Assembly (NCBI GenBank): GCA_963573385.1
Contig: CAUYLG010062084.1
Coordinates: 124,001 to 188,000, forward strand
Direction: 5' to 3'
DNA from: Cacajao melanocephalus
Lineage: Eukaryota; Chordata; Mammalia; Primates; Pitheciidae
Length of the DNA stretch: 64,000 nt
This document shows positions 27,145 to 40,255 of the stretch, in pieces. Each line of letters begins with the position of its first letter. Position 1 is the first letter of the stretch. Below the pieces are notes generated by a model. The model was not told the origin of the DNA and made no database searches. It saw only the letters and a program-made list of their open reading frames with translations. A program made the translations under genes and the position numbers.

Positions 27145-27300
27145 TCACACATTCATTCACTCGTTTCTTATACCATCATTTGCTGAATGTCTACCCCATG
27201 TAAGGCACTGTGCTAAATTCTGGGGTTACCAATGTGAAAGAAAGATTTCACAGTATCATTGGATCTCGGTTAGCATGTATCAATCCAAAAGGGGTCAGGC
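27145..27300 (-). mobile_element. L2 LINE 3' end (antisense)
   Basis: 'acacattcattcactcg', 'tgctgaatgtctaccccatg' and 'aaggcactgtgctaaattct' are the reverse complement of the L2 terminus. Confidence 0.72.
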
Positions 27301-28479
27301 CAGTTTTTCTCAAAGTCGAAACATTTTTTTTTAACCACAATCTACTGTAGGAAATAACCTTTATATCTCAACCCTGTACTGGTATACATGCATATACACA
27401 ACTTCATGCACATGTGCTTGTCCAAACACAGGTACACCATACTCAACTGAAGCAAAATTTTCACAAAGCAAACTTCCTCTTTCTACAGGTGATACACTGC
27501 AATATTTTCTCTTCTATCTCATTTAATTTTTATTTAAAGACTGATATGGCCAACTAAGTTGATTTTATAGCCCACTAATTAGTCACAATTTGCAATTTGA
27601 AAAACAGCAGTCTGGGAACCTTTTGCTGTAGCTCCTTAAGCTGCTAAAAATATCAAGACCTGTATTGGACATAAAAACAAACGACATTACTGAATTATTT
27701 TAGAGTACTTATCCTGGTTTACCTTAAGAAAGATATTGCTCATCTGAAAATACGGGACATTCTTTGACATGGAAGTGGTAAGTGTAGATCTAATTAGGTA
27801 CCACTTTATAAAGGGTAGTAAATTTAAGGCCTTGATTATATAGCAAATGTATAGATAAAAATTCCTTAAACTGAATCTCTTGTTCTGCTTCCATTCGTCA
27901 CACTTGCACACTACATTTTTTACAGTCTAAAGGGAAGATAAAGGTGATGCCAATATCTGATACAGTCAGAAGTTCTCAGACATATGTCCAAACATTGCAA
28001 GAAGCAGCAGAGGAAAATCCAAGACATAAATATGTTAATTTTCAAATACATTCAGAGACTAATTGGTAAATTGCCTCATCAATGTCTAAAATATGAGTGC
28101 TGTAACCGTCGTGTATTTTTATCAGCTATAAGTGCCTGGTTACTTCATCTCAGTCTCCATTGGATTGCCCACTATGGCTCACTCCCTGGATTGCTTTTTT
28201 TTTTTTAATTTTGCATATTCTCTTTAGGGGATCCATCCATACTCTTGCTTTGAACTTTCTCCTGAATGCTGAGGACTGGACAGCCCATCCAGATTTCCTC
28301 CAGACCCGTTAATCAACTGCCTACTGGGGGTTCTATCTATGGATACCAGAAAACAAACATATCCAAAGCCAAACTGCCCTCTTCCCCCATGATAAATCAG
28401 CTGCTTCTTTTCCAATGCTTCCTAACTCGCTAAGTATTCCTGGATCAATCAACCTGTTCCTACCCATGAGGCATCCTTT
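27301..28479. other. No gene or repeat recognised
   Basis: About 1.2 kb of AT-rich sequence with no supportable feature. Confidence 0.4.
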
Positions 28480-28860
28480 CTCAGGTCCCAAAGCCAATCA
28501 ATCAAGTTCCTCAGTTCTGCCAAGCCTACCTTCTCAACATATGCTTTAATTCACCCCTTCTTCTTCACACACATTGCTGCTGTCCGTTCTGGCCCTTGCA
28601 CATTTCACTGGTACAAAAGCCTTCCAATTAGTCTCCTGCCCCTGGCCTAAGCCCCTGAGCTGCATAGGCCCAGGTGGAGAGCCTTTCAGCTCCACTGTCT
28701 TTGGGAAGCTTCAAAGTGCCTGCCATACCCATTACCCTCTTCCTAGGGCATTCTTAAGCCAATTGCTTGTGTGTTACCACAAGCCCCACACCTGGCCACA
28801 GCAGATGAAAGAATCTGCCCCAAAGGTAACTGATGGATCGCAGACCTAGGAGGAGATCCA
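28480..28860 (+). mobile_element. L2 LINE fragment
   Basis: 'atcaatcaagttcctcagtt', 'cttccaattagtctcctgcc' and 'ctggcctaagcc' follow L2 wording on the + strand. It probably forms one old L2 with the piece at 29680-30030, split by the LTR at 28863-29227. Confidence 0.5.
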
Positions 28861-28862
28861 GC

Positions 28863-29227
28863 ATCACGGATTTGGATGTGTCCCCACCCAAATCTCATCT
28901 TGAATTGTACCTCCCATAATTCCCAAGTTTCATGGGAGGGAGTCAGTAGGAGGTAATTGAATCATGGGGGCAGGTCTTTCCTGTGCTATTCTCATGATAG
29001 TGAATAAGTCTCACAAGATGGGATGATTTTAATAAAGGGAAGCTCCCCTACAGGAGCTCTTTTGCCTGCTGCCATGTAAGACGTGACTTTGCTTCTCATT
29101 CTCCTCCAGCTATGGTTGTGAGGCCTCCCTAGCCATGTGGAACTGTGAGTCAATTAAACCTCTTTCCTTTATAAATGACCCAGTCTTGGGTATGTCTTTA
29201 TTAGCAACATGAGAACAGACTAATACA
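28863..29227 (+). mobile_element. Solo MST/THE1-type MaLR LTR
   Basis: Near-complete LTR: 'gtgtccccacccaaatctca' near the start, 'gtgaataagtctcacaagat', 'tgcctgctgccatgtaagac', 'ctgtgagtcaattaaacctc', and the end 'gaacagactaatac'. No internal retroviral region follows, so this is a solo LTR from recombination of an old element. The 5-bp TSD is not clear. Confidence 0.95.
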
Positions 29228-29679
29228 GTGGGGTTGCTCTGCACTGGGTTGAAAGTGGCTGCGACCAAATCCTCCCTCTTGGAAAGCTAAGACACACAAA
29301 CAGGCTGCAAAAAGCAATTGCATCTCTGCATGTGGAGGTACCAGGGACTACCTAAAGCTGAATGGGCAATAGGACAGCACCAGGGCTGGAGCCATGGAAA
29401 CAAGAAAAACAGGAACAACGTCGTTCCTGCTTTTATGAGGTCTGGCTGTGCAGTGACAGACGTGGTTAGATGTCCTCACTACTCTCCTCATGAATCCTTT
29501 CAGTCATCCCCCATGATTAAGCAAGGCTCTATTGCCGAACCCTCTAAAGAGCCCAATATTGCTCACCTCTTCTAATCCATCGCCTGCATGGTTGTAAATG
29601 ATTCTTCAAAATGCAAACATGGGGTGTGTTCCTGCCTCACAATTCCTAAAGGACAAAAATCTCGAGTCATGAGCATGTC
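29228..29679. other. No gene recognised; possibly continuation of L2
   Basis: Sequence between the solo LTR and clear L2 wording. It may be part of the split L2 but is too diverged to assign. Confidence 0.35.
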
Positions 29680-30030
29680 ATACCATCTGGCCCTGCCTCT
29701 TCTTCCTGGCCCTAGGCTTCTGCCTACACTCCAGCCCAGGTGAACTGCAGCTATACTGTGCTCTCTCACATGCCTTACTCTACATACCCTTCCTTTGACC
29801 TCAATCCGCCCTCTTGTCCCTCCGTAAACTCATTTGTCAAGTCTCAGCTCACACACTCCCCCCTCAGTAACACCTTTCCCTCAGTAATACTGTCTCCCAG
29901 GCAGTGCCTTTACAAACTCCCACGAAAGCGATCATCATGTACATCATAAACCTTCAGAAGCTTGTAGTTAGTCTACCTCTAACTGGAATGGGAAGGCAGG
30001 GCTTTGTTTAGTAATTCCTAGCAGCCTTAA
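29680..30030 (+). mobile_element. L2 LINE 3' part
   Basis: 'ctaggcttctgcctacac', 'catttgtcaagtctcagctc', 'cagtaacacctttccctcag' and 'ggaatgggaaggcagggctt' follow L2 3' order. Its 3' end faces the antisense L2 that starts at 30042. Confidence 0.65.
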
Positions 30031-30041
30031 TTCCTTCCCTT

Positions 30042-30731
30042 ATTGAACGAACACTTACTGGACACTTAATTGCATGAGCCTTTGAGGATGCAAGACAGGC
30101 ACAGTCCTTGCTTTCCCAGAGCTATGGCATGGCAGGGACAATCGGCATTCAATAACACAATGTGGTGGGTATTATGTCAAGGGCAGAACAGGGGATGTGG
30201 GAGGCAACCACACAATTGGAGAAGGCCTTTGTAACCTATAGATATTCACACGAGACCTAAGTGAGGAGCAGGGCTCCACAGGAAAGTTTTGACAAAAGAA
30301 GGAAAGGGGAAAAGACAAAGAAAGATGTCAGCAGAAAAGGAAGCAGCATATGTAAAACCATTAAGGTAAGAGAAAGCTTGGTATCTTCACTGGAGGAAAA
30401 AAAAGCTCTGTGGAGCTTAGGGTGGCAGGTAACGAGGCAGAGAGAGGGCAGTGGTCAACCCACGGGGGGCATTTGGGTCATGCTATTGACTTGCCATTTT
30501 ATTCTAATGGCCAGTGAAGGCTTTTAATCAGGGAATCTGATTGTACTTTTAATGATCAATTAGCTCTTGAGTATCAGTTAGAGGTGACGCAGGGAGGTGA
30601 GTTAGAGGGCCATTGCAATAGCTTAGGTAATTTATGGTGGCAGTAGAGGTAAGGGAAGTGAATGAAACTGGGAGATGAAGGGGCTGAATGATCAGGACTT
30701 GGTGACTGGTTCAATGTAGATGTGGTGGCCC
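30042..30731 (-). mobile_element. L2 LINE (antisense), left piece
   Basis: Opens with the reverse complement of the L2 tail ('ttattgaacgaacacttact') and continues through 'gccattttattctaatggcc', 'ttttaatcagggaatctgat' and 'gggccattgcaatagctta'. It resumes at 31366 after an LTR-like insertion. Confidence 0.75.
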
Positions 30732-31290
30732 TGTAATGTGTCAACTTGGCTGGGCTGAACTACCCGTCCTGGAATTCCCTTCTGTGTGTATTTCCCGAGA
30801 AGGTGGCCATGAGAGAGATTCTGGTGGGAGACTTGGAGGATGGAAGTGAAGAAACAGCCATCTTGTAGCTCACACACACTTCACTGATGGGGCCAGTGGC
30901 CGGGCCTGCTACTGCTCCACCCTGCCCTGGACCCTCCCTCGGCTTCCCACTGCTGATCCAGCTGTGGGTGTCCATGCTCCAGCTCACACCACCATGGCCA
31001 GAGGCAACAAGACCTGACCCAGGCCTCGGTCTGCCCTAGGGGGCTCCAGCTCATGTTTATGGGTTCCAGGCTGTTCTCGTCCTCTTTACACCTACCTTTC
31101 CCTTCTGACTGTCCATTGAGAGGACCTTAAGCTCCGACATCAAATGCAAAAAGAATAGCTTTTTAGAGATGCATAACGGTAACACTATGTATGATCAAAT
31201 CCCTGTAACAAGTCCTTTCAAATGTGTGTATGTGTATGTGTATGTGTGCTATCTACTTACATCTATCTATAAATTAATGTACATGTAAAA

Positions 31291-31324
<34 letters not shown>

Positions 31325-31365
31325 TCTTCTGGTAGTTCTGTTCTCTGATGTAGCAGAGTTGAAAG
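30732..31365 (+). mobile_element. ERVL-type LTR-like insertion within L2
   Basis: Begins 'tgtaatgtgtcaacttggct', like MLT2-related LTR starts, and ends near 'ggtagttctgttctctg', resembling their 3' ends. A TATG/CA microsatellite lies at 31224-31321. It interrupts a continuous L2. The family is uncertain and no TSD was found. Confidence 0.5.
31224..31321. repeat. Compound (TGTA)n...(CA)n microsatellite
   Basis: TGTG/TATG units at 31224-31250, then ATCT units, then an uninterrupted (CA)n at about 31291-31320. Confidence 0.93.
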
Positions 31366-31610
31366 AGATTGGTATCAAGAATAATTTCTAGGTTTCAGAT
31401 TTTTCAGATTTCTGCAACAGGGTGGATGGTGATGTTATCCTGAGAAAGAGAAATCCTGGGTAAAGAACATGTGTGAGTAGAAGATGAAGAATTCTCTTTT
31501 GGCCAGGTGACGTGTGAGGTATATACAAGACATTCAATTCAGCAGGTGATCAAACAAGGCAGGTCTGAGCTTGAGACTTAAGCAAACAGCATCAAACATG
31601 CCCTGTCACA
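31366..31610 (-). mobile_element. L2 LINE (antisense), right piece
   Basis: 'aataatttctaggtttcag' and 'cagggtggatggtgatgtta' continue the L2 reading interrupted at 30731. Confidence 0.65.
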
Positions 31611-31748
31611 GTAACAAAATTTCAAAATAAGAACCCAAATGAAATGCCTCTTTAGAAAATTTTAATAATTCTGTATAATAAAACTCTAAAGGATCAGGGT
31701 TTCTTCTTATTCAGTATACAGTGAACCTTAAAAAAAAAAAAGTGTTGA

Positions 31749-32424
<676 letters not shown>

Positions 32425-32745
32425 ATTATAATTTGTTTTTTAATGACAAATACAAATTGTATATATTTATGATGTATACCCTGACATTCTGATAGACGTA
32501 TACATTGTGGAATGACTAAGTCAAGATAATTAACATATTCACCACCTCACATACTTATCATTATTTTGTGCATGATAAGAGCATTTAAAATCTCCTCTCA
32601 GCAATTTTCAAGGATACAATACATCATGATTAGCTACAGTCACCATGCTGTACAACAGATTTCCAGAACTTCTTCTTCTAACTGAAACTTCCTACCCTTT
32701 GACCAATATCTCCCCATTCCCCAGGCACACTAACCTATTTTTATG
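32425..32745 (-). mobile_element. L1 LINE 3' UTR (antisense)
   Basis: Begins as the reverse complement of an L1 3' end ('ttaatgacaaatacaaattg', 'tagacgtatacattgtggaa') and continues through 'aattaacatattcaccacct', 'gtcaccatgctgtacaacag' and 'ccctttgaccaatatctcc'. Confidence 0.8.
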
Positions 32746-35700
32746 ATGTGTGTCTGATGCTATTTTTGAAAAATTGATTGTGTCCTGAATTCTTTTGCTC
32801 TCAGGCCTTTAGAGTACGGTACTTCTTTTTCAAATGACAATAGTGACCTAGCAACCTATGCAAATTATTACATCTTTCAAAATGTGCTCATTATTCTAAG
32901 GGAATAATATATACATGGAGAGCCTGTCTTATTACAAAAATGCTCTTGAGATTTCTTCAACTGCTCTAAATAAAGAGTTGCTTGGCTCATATTTGCACAT
33001 ATTCAGTTTCAATATCAGGATGTTAATATAAAAAGAACCCACCCAAAAATCCCATTAATAAATTTTAAGAATTCTATACCATAAACATCTGAAGCCTAAG
33101 GCTTTTATAGAGTAAAAATATCACAGGATCTCAATATCCTTCCTAACAGATGGTTAAGTTTCACTGCACTGTGTGAGACAGGTCAGTTATTCAGTTCTCA
33201 TTGTTTCCAGGGACGAAGGAATACACAGAAATCAGGTGATATGTGATAACGTAGTAAGCAGCTGTGTCAAAACTAGAATTTACAACGTTTAATTCTCAAG
33301 ACTCAGACTATGCAAGCCACAGTCCCGCGAAGTCTGCTTTCTCGGTAATAAATGTCAACCGTATTATTTATCTGAATTGTAAAATGAAATCTACCGTAGA
33401 ATTCCGTTTATTGTTTTAACTAGAAAATTGGAAAAATACAATCTGGGTGAATACAAATATTAAAACTGTACATAATCTTTTTTTACAAATTGAAAACAGC
33501 TTAATTAAACCAACAGAGCAGGTAAGGCAATTCTGTTATTTAATGACAACCTCATCTGTTTAAAATAACCACCTTAATAATCAATACCGTGTTGAGACTT
33601 TCACCTAGCATTTATTAAGGGATGTCTTGTTTTGAACAATCATTTTAAATCCTAGTAAACTGAAGAATTAATTAGCAAGCACAGAGGCTCAGCAAACTAA
33701 TGCTTTAGTCTGTCAAACCATCTGCTCAGGAGCACCCCTCTCCAAATCTTGGCATTATTGAGGATGGGGGAGCACAGTGCTTCTGATGCTTCTGCTGGTA
33801 GACAAAGTGCTCCTTGATATTTAACCATTCCATCTTCCAAATACACAGGAAGAAACTCAGTCTCAGAAAGAAGTTCATCAAAGTTCTGGCTCCTTTGGCA
33901 CTCACGGTTAGAACCACAGTATTCTAAGCTTTCTTGAAGGGCAAAGATCACATGTTAAGATAGCTTATGTATGCCAATGAGTATGTCTCTCTCAAAGCAG
34001 GTACTTCAGAGGGTATATTTTAATCCAATTCTTCTATTCAGGTCATTTTAAAAATTCCATTCTTGGAATTTTCTTTTGCATTGTTTTGCATATTTATTCT
34101 CAAATGGTGGGAAAGAATCCTAATCTATTTAATATGGTTGGATATTTCACGGTAAAATGTTACGTAATTGTGCACACCAATGAGACAAAATTTTATTTTA
34201 TCGTTTTTAAACTGACTCAGGAGGCAATTCAATAAATGAGTTCCAAAAAGATGTTGGGCCAAAGACAACATGATTTGAATAAACATATAGCTTCTTCTGG
34301 GGGCTGCTCATATTTGGGTGTAAAGGACTATTTTAAAAAATAAAAGAGTTTCATGTCCCTATAAAGACCCCAAATATTTACCAGTTGAAGTGTAAACCTG
34401 TTGCTTCCCTCTTCTGATAACAGTAAACTGATTTCCTTTGGAAAATCAGCCCCTCTCACCTACTCTCAGTCCATTTAGCCTGGGGAGGGCTGGAGCGGTG
34501 GCAAGGGGCATGCACAATTCAGACCAGACCAACTAGGCACATTCCATCACCATGGCTACAATAATTGGCTCAGGGATGGGCCCTAATTTCAAGCTGGGCT
34601 AATGAGATTTAATTCCAGGACTTTGGCTGAAACTATCGAAAGAGACAAACTTGCTTTCTCTTAAGAATGTAAACCAGTAACTTCTAGAAACCATTATGGG
34701 GAGACCTTCCTGAGAATGTAGCCAGTATCGAGTAAAGCAGAGCTGAAAGATGGAGAAAGAGAATACTGATAACATCAAGTTGCTAGATCCAGCTCAGCCT
34801 GAAGGTAGCTCCCTGAACTTTTCAACTATATGAGCCAACACATTTGTTGGATTTACATCCATTTGTGTGTTTCCATATGTATGGGTTCAGTCAAGGAAAA
34901 AAGACCAAAATGTTATAGCTCACACGCACATACACAAACATAATGTGGCTTATGTTGTGCCCACTTAGCTTGTTTCTGAGTTATTGTTATCTTTAAGCAC
35001 TTGCGTAGTTCATTTTCCAATTTCTAGCTGCACAAAGTGTTTTAAATTTCTGATCTATTTTACAGTGCTGTAGATTTGATGGTGGGGATGGGGAAGAAAA
35101 GGTGGTTAATCTTTAAGATGATTTTCATCAACGACCCCTTATGTTTGAATCAAAATGATTTTGAGTAAGATGTATCCAAAGCCAGCCATTTTAACTTAAC
35201 AGGCTAAGAGAATTTAAACCGGAAATCAACCTTGACATCTTTTACTTTCCCTCTGTGTTACTGAGTTCCTTTTGTCACGCAGGTCAGCAGCTCTTCGTCT
35301 TTCTGGCAGGATATTTCCTGGGCTATCATAAAAGACACTCCTGGTCTATGATATCTCAGCACAGTAAACCCATTAGAGGCTGTTTTTCTGTAAAAATATG
35401 ATCAATAGATCAATAGATCTGTTTTCTCAGGGGTAGAGAAAGAACAAACAGCGAGTCCTGATAAACCTTCTTTGGCACCGCTCATTTCCTCAAGTGCTAT
35501 ACATGGAACACACTTATTACTTTAGTCCTCTGCTATTAATAAGTCTTTCTTGAGGAAAAGCTAAAAGCTCTAATTCCATCCAGATGCAAGCAGTATGTAA
35601 CACCAAGCACCTCTTCCCTGATGTTCTAGCAAAATTACTAAGAGCACATCATGACTCATGCGTTCTCAAGCAGTCCTCTCTGCCCTAAAATCTGAATCCA

Positions 35701-36702
35701 GGGAATTTGGAGCAGGTTGCCTCTTGGCAATTGACTTTTCAGTGACTGTGACTTACCCCGTGGCTCTGCAATATACTATCTCTCCTCACAGAGAAAAGCA
35801 GTTGCCATTGAAAAACTCACTCAGGAGTTCAGCTATACATCCTTAAAGTCCCTCAGAGAAAAGTTGCAATGCAGTCTGCTGCAAACTCACAGCATCATCG
35901 AAAGATTTATAAACAAGCCCTTTGCGACAGACGCCGTCATACTACCACTCCATATGCAAGGAGTCAAAAACGCTTCATTCTGCTAGGTGCAATGGAAATA
36001 AGCATGCACCAAGCAGTCTTATACGTTGAACTGAAAGCTCAGACACAATGCAAGGATGTGTCTAGGATTTTTATCTGCTCCTTTTTTCTACCAGAAACCC
36101 AATCTCTGGGTACCCCACTTGTTCTGTGAAACTCTCTCTGTCCTTTCTCCCTCTGTTCCTTTCCATAGTAATATTCTGGGTAGTAAGTACTTCTGAGAGG
36201 CAATCATAGCATTGGATAGTCTTAGTACATTTTTCAAGAAGAATATTCTGGAATCTTTGTGATAGAAAGTTTAGGAAAAAATATTTCAACCATTAAAATG
36301 TATATGAAGAGCTTAACTAGAACCTACCCTACTGTACTCCATCTCACTTCCAAGTAAAGCTGTGTTAAGGGGAATACCTGTTCAAAGGAAAAATAAGTAT
36401 ACGGGAAACTATCGCTTCTATCTTAGAATAAGCGCTACCTGTTTGCATAAGATTATAGTGGGAAGGGGAAGACAGTAACCCCTAGGGAAGTATGAAAAGG
36501 ACAGGGTGTTTCTAGAACACTTTTTCCCATGAAGTCTATTTGGGGGAGGGCAAGTAAGGGGAGGAGGTAAACGTTTCACTAAAAGCGTGGATGTTGATAC
36601 AGATGTTGCTAAGGAAAACACTGTTTAGTCCAAAAGCTGCCTCTTTTATTGGATTCATTTCAAATAAAACTATCTGTTTAAGATCTTTGAAAGAATTTTT
36701 AA
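32746..36702. other. Long repeat-poor stretch, no gene recognised
   Basis: Nearly 4 kb with no Alu, clear LINE or LTR. Only 34470-34870 resembles an old repeat of uncertain family ('ttggctcagggatgggccc', 'ccttcctgagaatgtagcc'). Open frames are below 90 codons and domain-free. Confidence 0.45.
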
Positions 36703-37018
36703 TTTTATTTATTTATTTATCTATTTAGAGACAGGGTGACAGGGTTTCACTCTGCTGCTCTGGCTGGAACGCAGTGGTATGATCATAGCTCACTGAAAAC
36801 TCAGGCTTCGGGGCCCAAACCATTTCCCCGCTACAGCCTCCCAAGTAGCTGGGACTGCAGTCGTGCCCCTCCACGTCCAGCTAAGTTTTGAATGTGTTGT
36901 AGAGAGGGAGGTCTAACTATGCTGCGTAGGCTGGTCTCAAATTCCTGGCCTCAAGCAATCCTCCTGCTTCGGCCTCTCAAAATGCTGGGATTACAGGCAT
37001 GAGCCATCACGGCCAGCC
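36703..37018 (-). mobile_element. Alu SINE, AluJ-like (antisense)
   Basis: TTTA-rich tail then 'tagagacagggtgacaggg' and antisense body ending 'gagccatcacggccagcc'. Strongly diverged in the right arm. Confidence 0.92.
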
Positions 37019-37734
37019 TTTAAAAGAAATTTCTACACATTGCACTAATAGTTGGCTTGAGTTTTCTTTTGTTATTATGTAATTTCCAACTTTGAGGAAA
37101 ATACTAGTATTTATAGGTAGTATTTACAAATCATGCAAATTGAAAATATAAGAAACCTTTTGTTGCAACGTTTACATCACCACCTAGGGTCACTAATTTT
37201 TCCAAATTAGTAAAGGAAGTTAGAACAATGAGTCAGTGAGTGGATCACCCTAATGAATAAAAATAAAATTTATGCTTCTCCCAGATGGACCATATTTTTT
37301 AAATCTTTATTAAATTTTATTAATTCTCTGCCTAGATCTTGTTCATAGTTTTTCTCTATATGTGTTTCAACTCTTCAGTATGGTATAGTATTCATATACG
37401 TACAATCCAATATTAAGTCATAGATGTGGAATGGACCTTGATAGATAATCTAGACATACAAATAGTGAAGTGCATTTTGATTTCCTCAGGACTACAAACA
37501 GGCCAGCGCCTTCTCTTGCCACATTTGAGAACCACTTCAATATTCAACATAACCTTTAAGAAAGAAAGATACTCTCTGCTGCTCATGTAAATACCATCTA
37601 CAAAACTATGTCTGTTTTTTAGACCTTGTCAAATTTTACATATAATTAGATTGGTGTAGCATGTCTTATTCTGTGTTAAGGAAATGCCCTTCTTATAGAT
37701 GGCAGCAAGTATATGAATATATTGAAGCATTGTT
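37019..37734. other. No gene or repeat recognised
   Basis: AT-rich, with nothing supportable. Confidence 0.4.
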
Positions 37735-38115
37735 TCTTTCTTTATTCAGCAAAGCTTCTTGAGCACCTACTATGTGTCCAGCACTGTTGTAGGTGATGTG
37801 GTGACTGAAGAAAAAGACCCGGTCTCTGTCTTTAGAGAGATGCATCAGTATAGAGGCGGCTGTGTAAACAGCATCATGGTAAAGCCTTTCCAGAAGCATG
37901 AGGGAATGGCCACTGAGAGACTTGTGCACAAACTAGAAATTAGATGCCTCTAGTTTTAAAAAGCAAAGAGTTAAGAGCAAGAGAGGCAGCTGGGCTAATG
38001 ATAAATACACTTTTAAGTAAAAAAAGAAAACACCAAAATTTCTGTGACTGATATGGAGATTAATAGTGTGGCCGTACTGTTTTCTTGAAGAGAAATTTGA
38101 AGTTTGAAGGGAAAG
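37735..38115 (-). mobile_element. L2 LINE 3' end (antisense)
   Basis: 'cttgagcacctactatgtgt', 'ccagcactgttgtaggtgat' and 'gaatggccactgagagactt' match antisense L2 order. The right boundary is approximate. Confidence 0.75.
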
Positions 38116-38784
38116 ACGCTAAAAATCTTCAAGGAATCAGTTTAGTAGCAAAGCAATGTGGAGACTGAGAGCATGTAACACGTGCTATGAGAGAATCTAC
38201 AGGGACTTAAACACCAAAGTTCAGAAGCGGTGTAGAAGCCCAAGAATATTCACACAAGCCTAAGTAGATGAGTGCAGTGGGATCAAAGAGAATAATAAAG
38301 TCCTCTCTTAATTAGAGTAGCTGAGTCTTGTAGCCCAGAAGCCTTTTAATGCCAACCTGGCTTAAAGTCTCAGAACTCTCGTAGAAGGGGTCTGACTCCA
38401 AAAGAGTTTAGGGTGAGTTCGATTTCCTTCCTCCTATTGCTTGTTGCAAATTCTAAAGGAAAATCGGGGCTGGAAGAAACTGTGATTACAAATAGATTAA
38501 CTGTAAAGGTGCTATATTTGCCTAGGTATTCATATTTCTTTACATTTTACTCTGGTGTAGTCTAGCTGACTGTACTATTCTTTAACAGTGTGCAAAGCCC
38601 TTGCAATTAAGAAATATATTTGTATAAAAATATATGTGATTAAAATTAATAATGTTTTTAACTCAGTTAATTATGCTTATGGGATTTTTGGCTCTTCAGG
38701 GGCTGAAGTACCAAAAATCTGCACCCCTCCACACACTCATACCTGTGAAGGCAGCTTATCTTAAATGCAGGCAAGATGAAATAA
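38116..38784. other. No gene or repeat recognised
   Basis: AT-rich single-copy-looking sequence. Confidence 0.4.
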
Positions 38785-39015
38785 CAGGAACAGCTAACAT
38801 CCGTTGAGTTTTGCTATATGGCAAACACTGTATTATTTTGCATGTTGTAATTTAATTAATTCTCTCAAGTACTTCAGAATCTAGGAACCATAATTATCAT
38901 CATTTTGCATCTTAGGAAACTAAAAGGAAATTTGCACAAGTTTGCACAGTTGGCAAGTAGCAGAGCCAGAATTCCAGGCCACAGGAGATCTGACCCCAAA
39001 GCCCACTCTGTCCAG
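38785..39015 (-). mobile_element. MIR SINE (antisense)
   Basis: 'aacagctaacatccgttgag', 'attttgcatcttaggaaact', 'gttggcaagtagcagagcca' and 'gaattccaggccacagg' are antisense MIR in order. Confidence 0.85.
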
Positions 39016-39139
39016 GATCTCAAGATACGAATTTGCCTCCTTTTTTGAAATATAAGCAGCAGGTAAGTACTGTCTTCTGAGGAACAAAAAGGAAAGAAAA
39101 TTGATATGGGTTAGAAATGTGAAAGTGGAAAATGAATTA

Positions 39140-39360
<221 letters not shown>

Positions 39361-39410
39361 AAGGCACATAACAAGAATGGCACTAAAAATAATTTTAGTG
39401 AGGACCTCCC

Positions 39411-39537
39411 TGGGTTAGTCAGGTTTCTTTAGAAAAGTAGAATCAATAGGTGATAGGTAGACAGATGATAGATATATATATATAGATAGATAGATAGATA
39501 GATAATAGAGATTAGATGATAGATGACAGAGAAAGAT

Positions 39538-39577
<40 letters not shown>

Positions 39578-40030
39578 AAGAAATTGATTGTGAGGGATTG
39601 GCTCAGGTGATTATGGAAACTGAGAAGTTCCACAATTTGCCATCTGCAAGCTGGAGCCCAGGAATGTCAGTGGTGTAGTTCCAATCCAAACCCAAAGGCC
39701 CAAGAACCAGAGTAGCCAATGTTTCTAAGTCCTAGCCCAAAGTCCAGAACTAGAGAACCAGGAGCAATGTCCAAGGTTAGGAAAGATGAATGTCCCAGCT
39801 CAAGAAGAGAGAGCAAATTCGCTCTTTTCCCACGTTTTACCTCTGTCATGTCCTCAATGAATTAGATAATGGCCACCCATATTGGTGAAGGCAAATCCTC
39901 TTTATTCAGTCTTTTGACTCAAATTCTGATCTTTTCCAGAAGTATCCTCACAGATGCACCCAGACATCATGTTTTACCAGCTACCTGGGCATCCTTGCGC
40001 CCAACCAAGTTGACACATAAAATTGCTACA
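39411..40030 (-). mobile_element. MLT2-type ERVL solo LTR (antisense)
   Basis: Starts 'tgggttagtcaggtttcttt' and ends 'gttgacacataaaattg' plus 'ctaca'. The middle has 'ccacaatttgccatctgcaa' and 'gtcccagctcaagaagagag'. TG...CA ends fit an LTR of 620 bp. Flanking 5-mers ctccc and ttcca match at 3 of 5. No internal region. Confidence 0.82.
39470..39582. repeat. (GATA)n microsatellite inside the LTR
   Basis: TATA then GATA units in two blocks (39483-39502 and 39540-39577), growing at the position where MLT2-type LTRs normally have a GA/TA-rich run. Confidence 0.93.
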
Positions 40031-40039
40031 TTCCATGAC

Positions 40040-40255
40040 CACCTTGCTCCCTTCCTATCTTGTTCCCCATCATTGAACTCTCTTTATTTCATTCAATGCA
40101 CCTATCATGGCTTGTATTTTTGCTTCTCTTTAATCTTGATTACTTCCCACATGTAGTTCTGTTTCCCCTCAATGTACATATAGCACAAAGCTACACCTCA
40201 TGCATGATCAGCACACAAGCACTTACTGAATCCGTGATTGAATCAATTGACTAAT
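40040..40255 (+). mobile_element. Possible L2 LINE 3' fragment
   Basis: Pyrimidine-rich sequence ending 'caagcacttactgaatccgt' and 'gattgaatcaattg', similar to the L2 tail. Weak. Confidence 0.4.

Noticed and set aside
39475..39580. GATA array considered as a CRISPR-like or satellite array
   Set aside because: Plain 4-bp microsatellite growth inside an LTR, with no spacers. Eukaryotic context.
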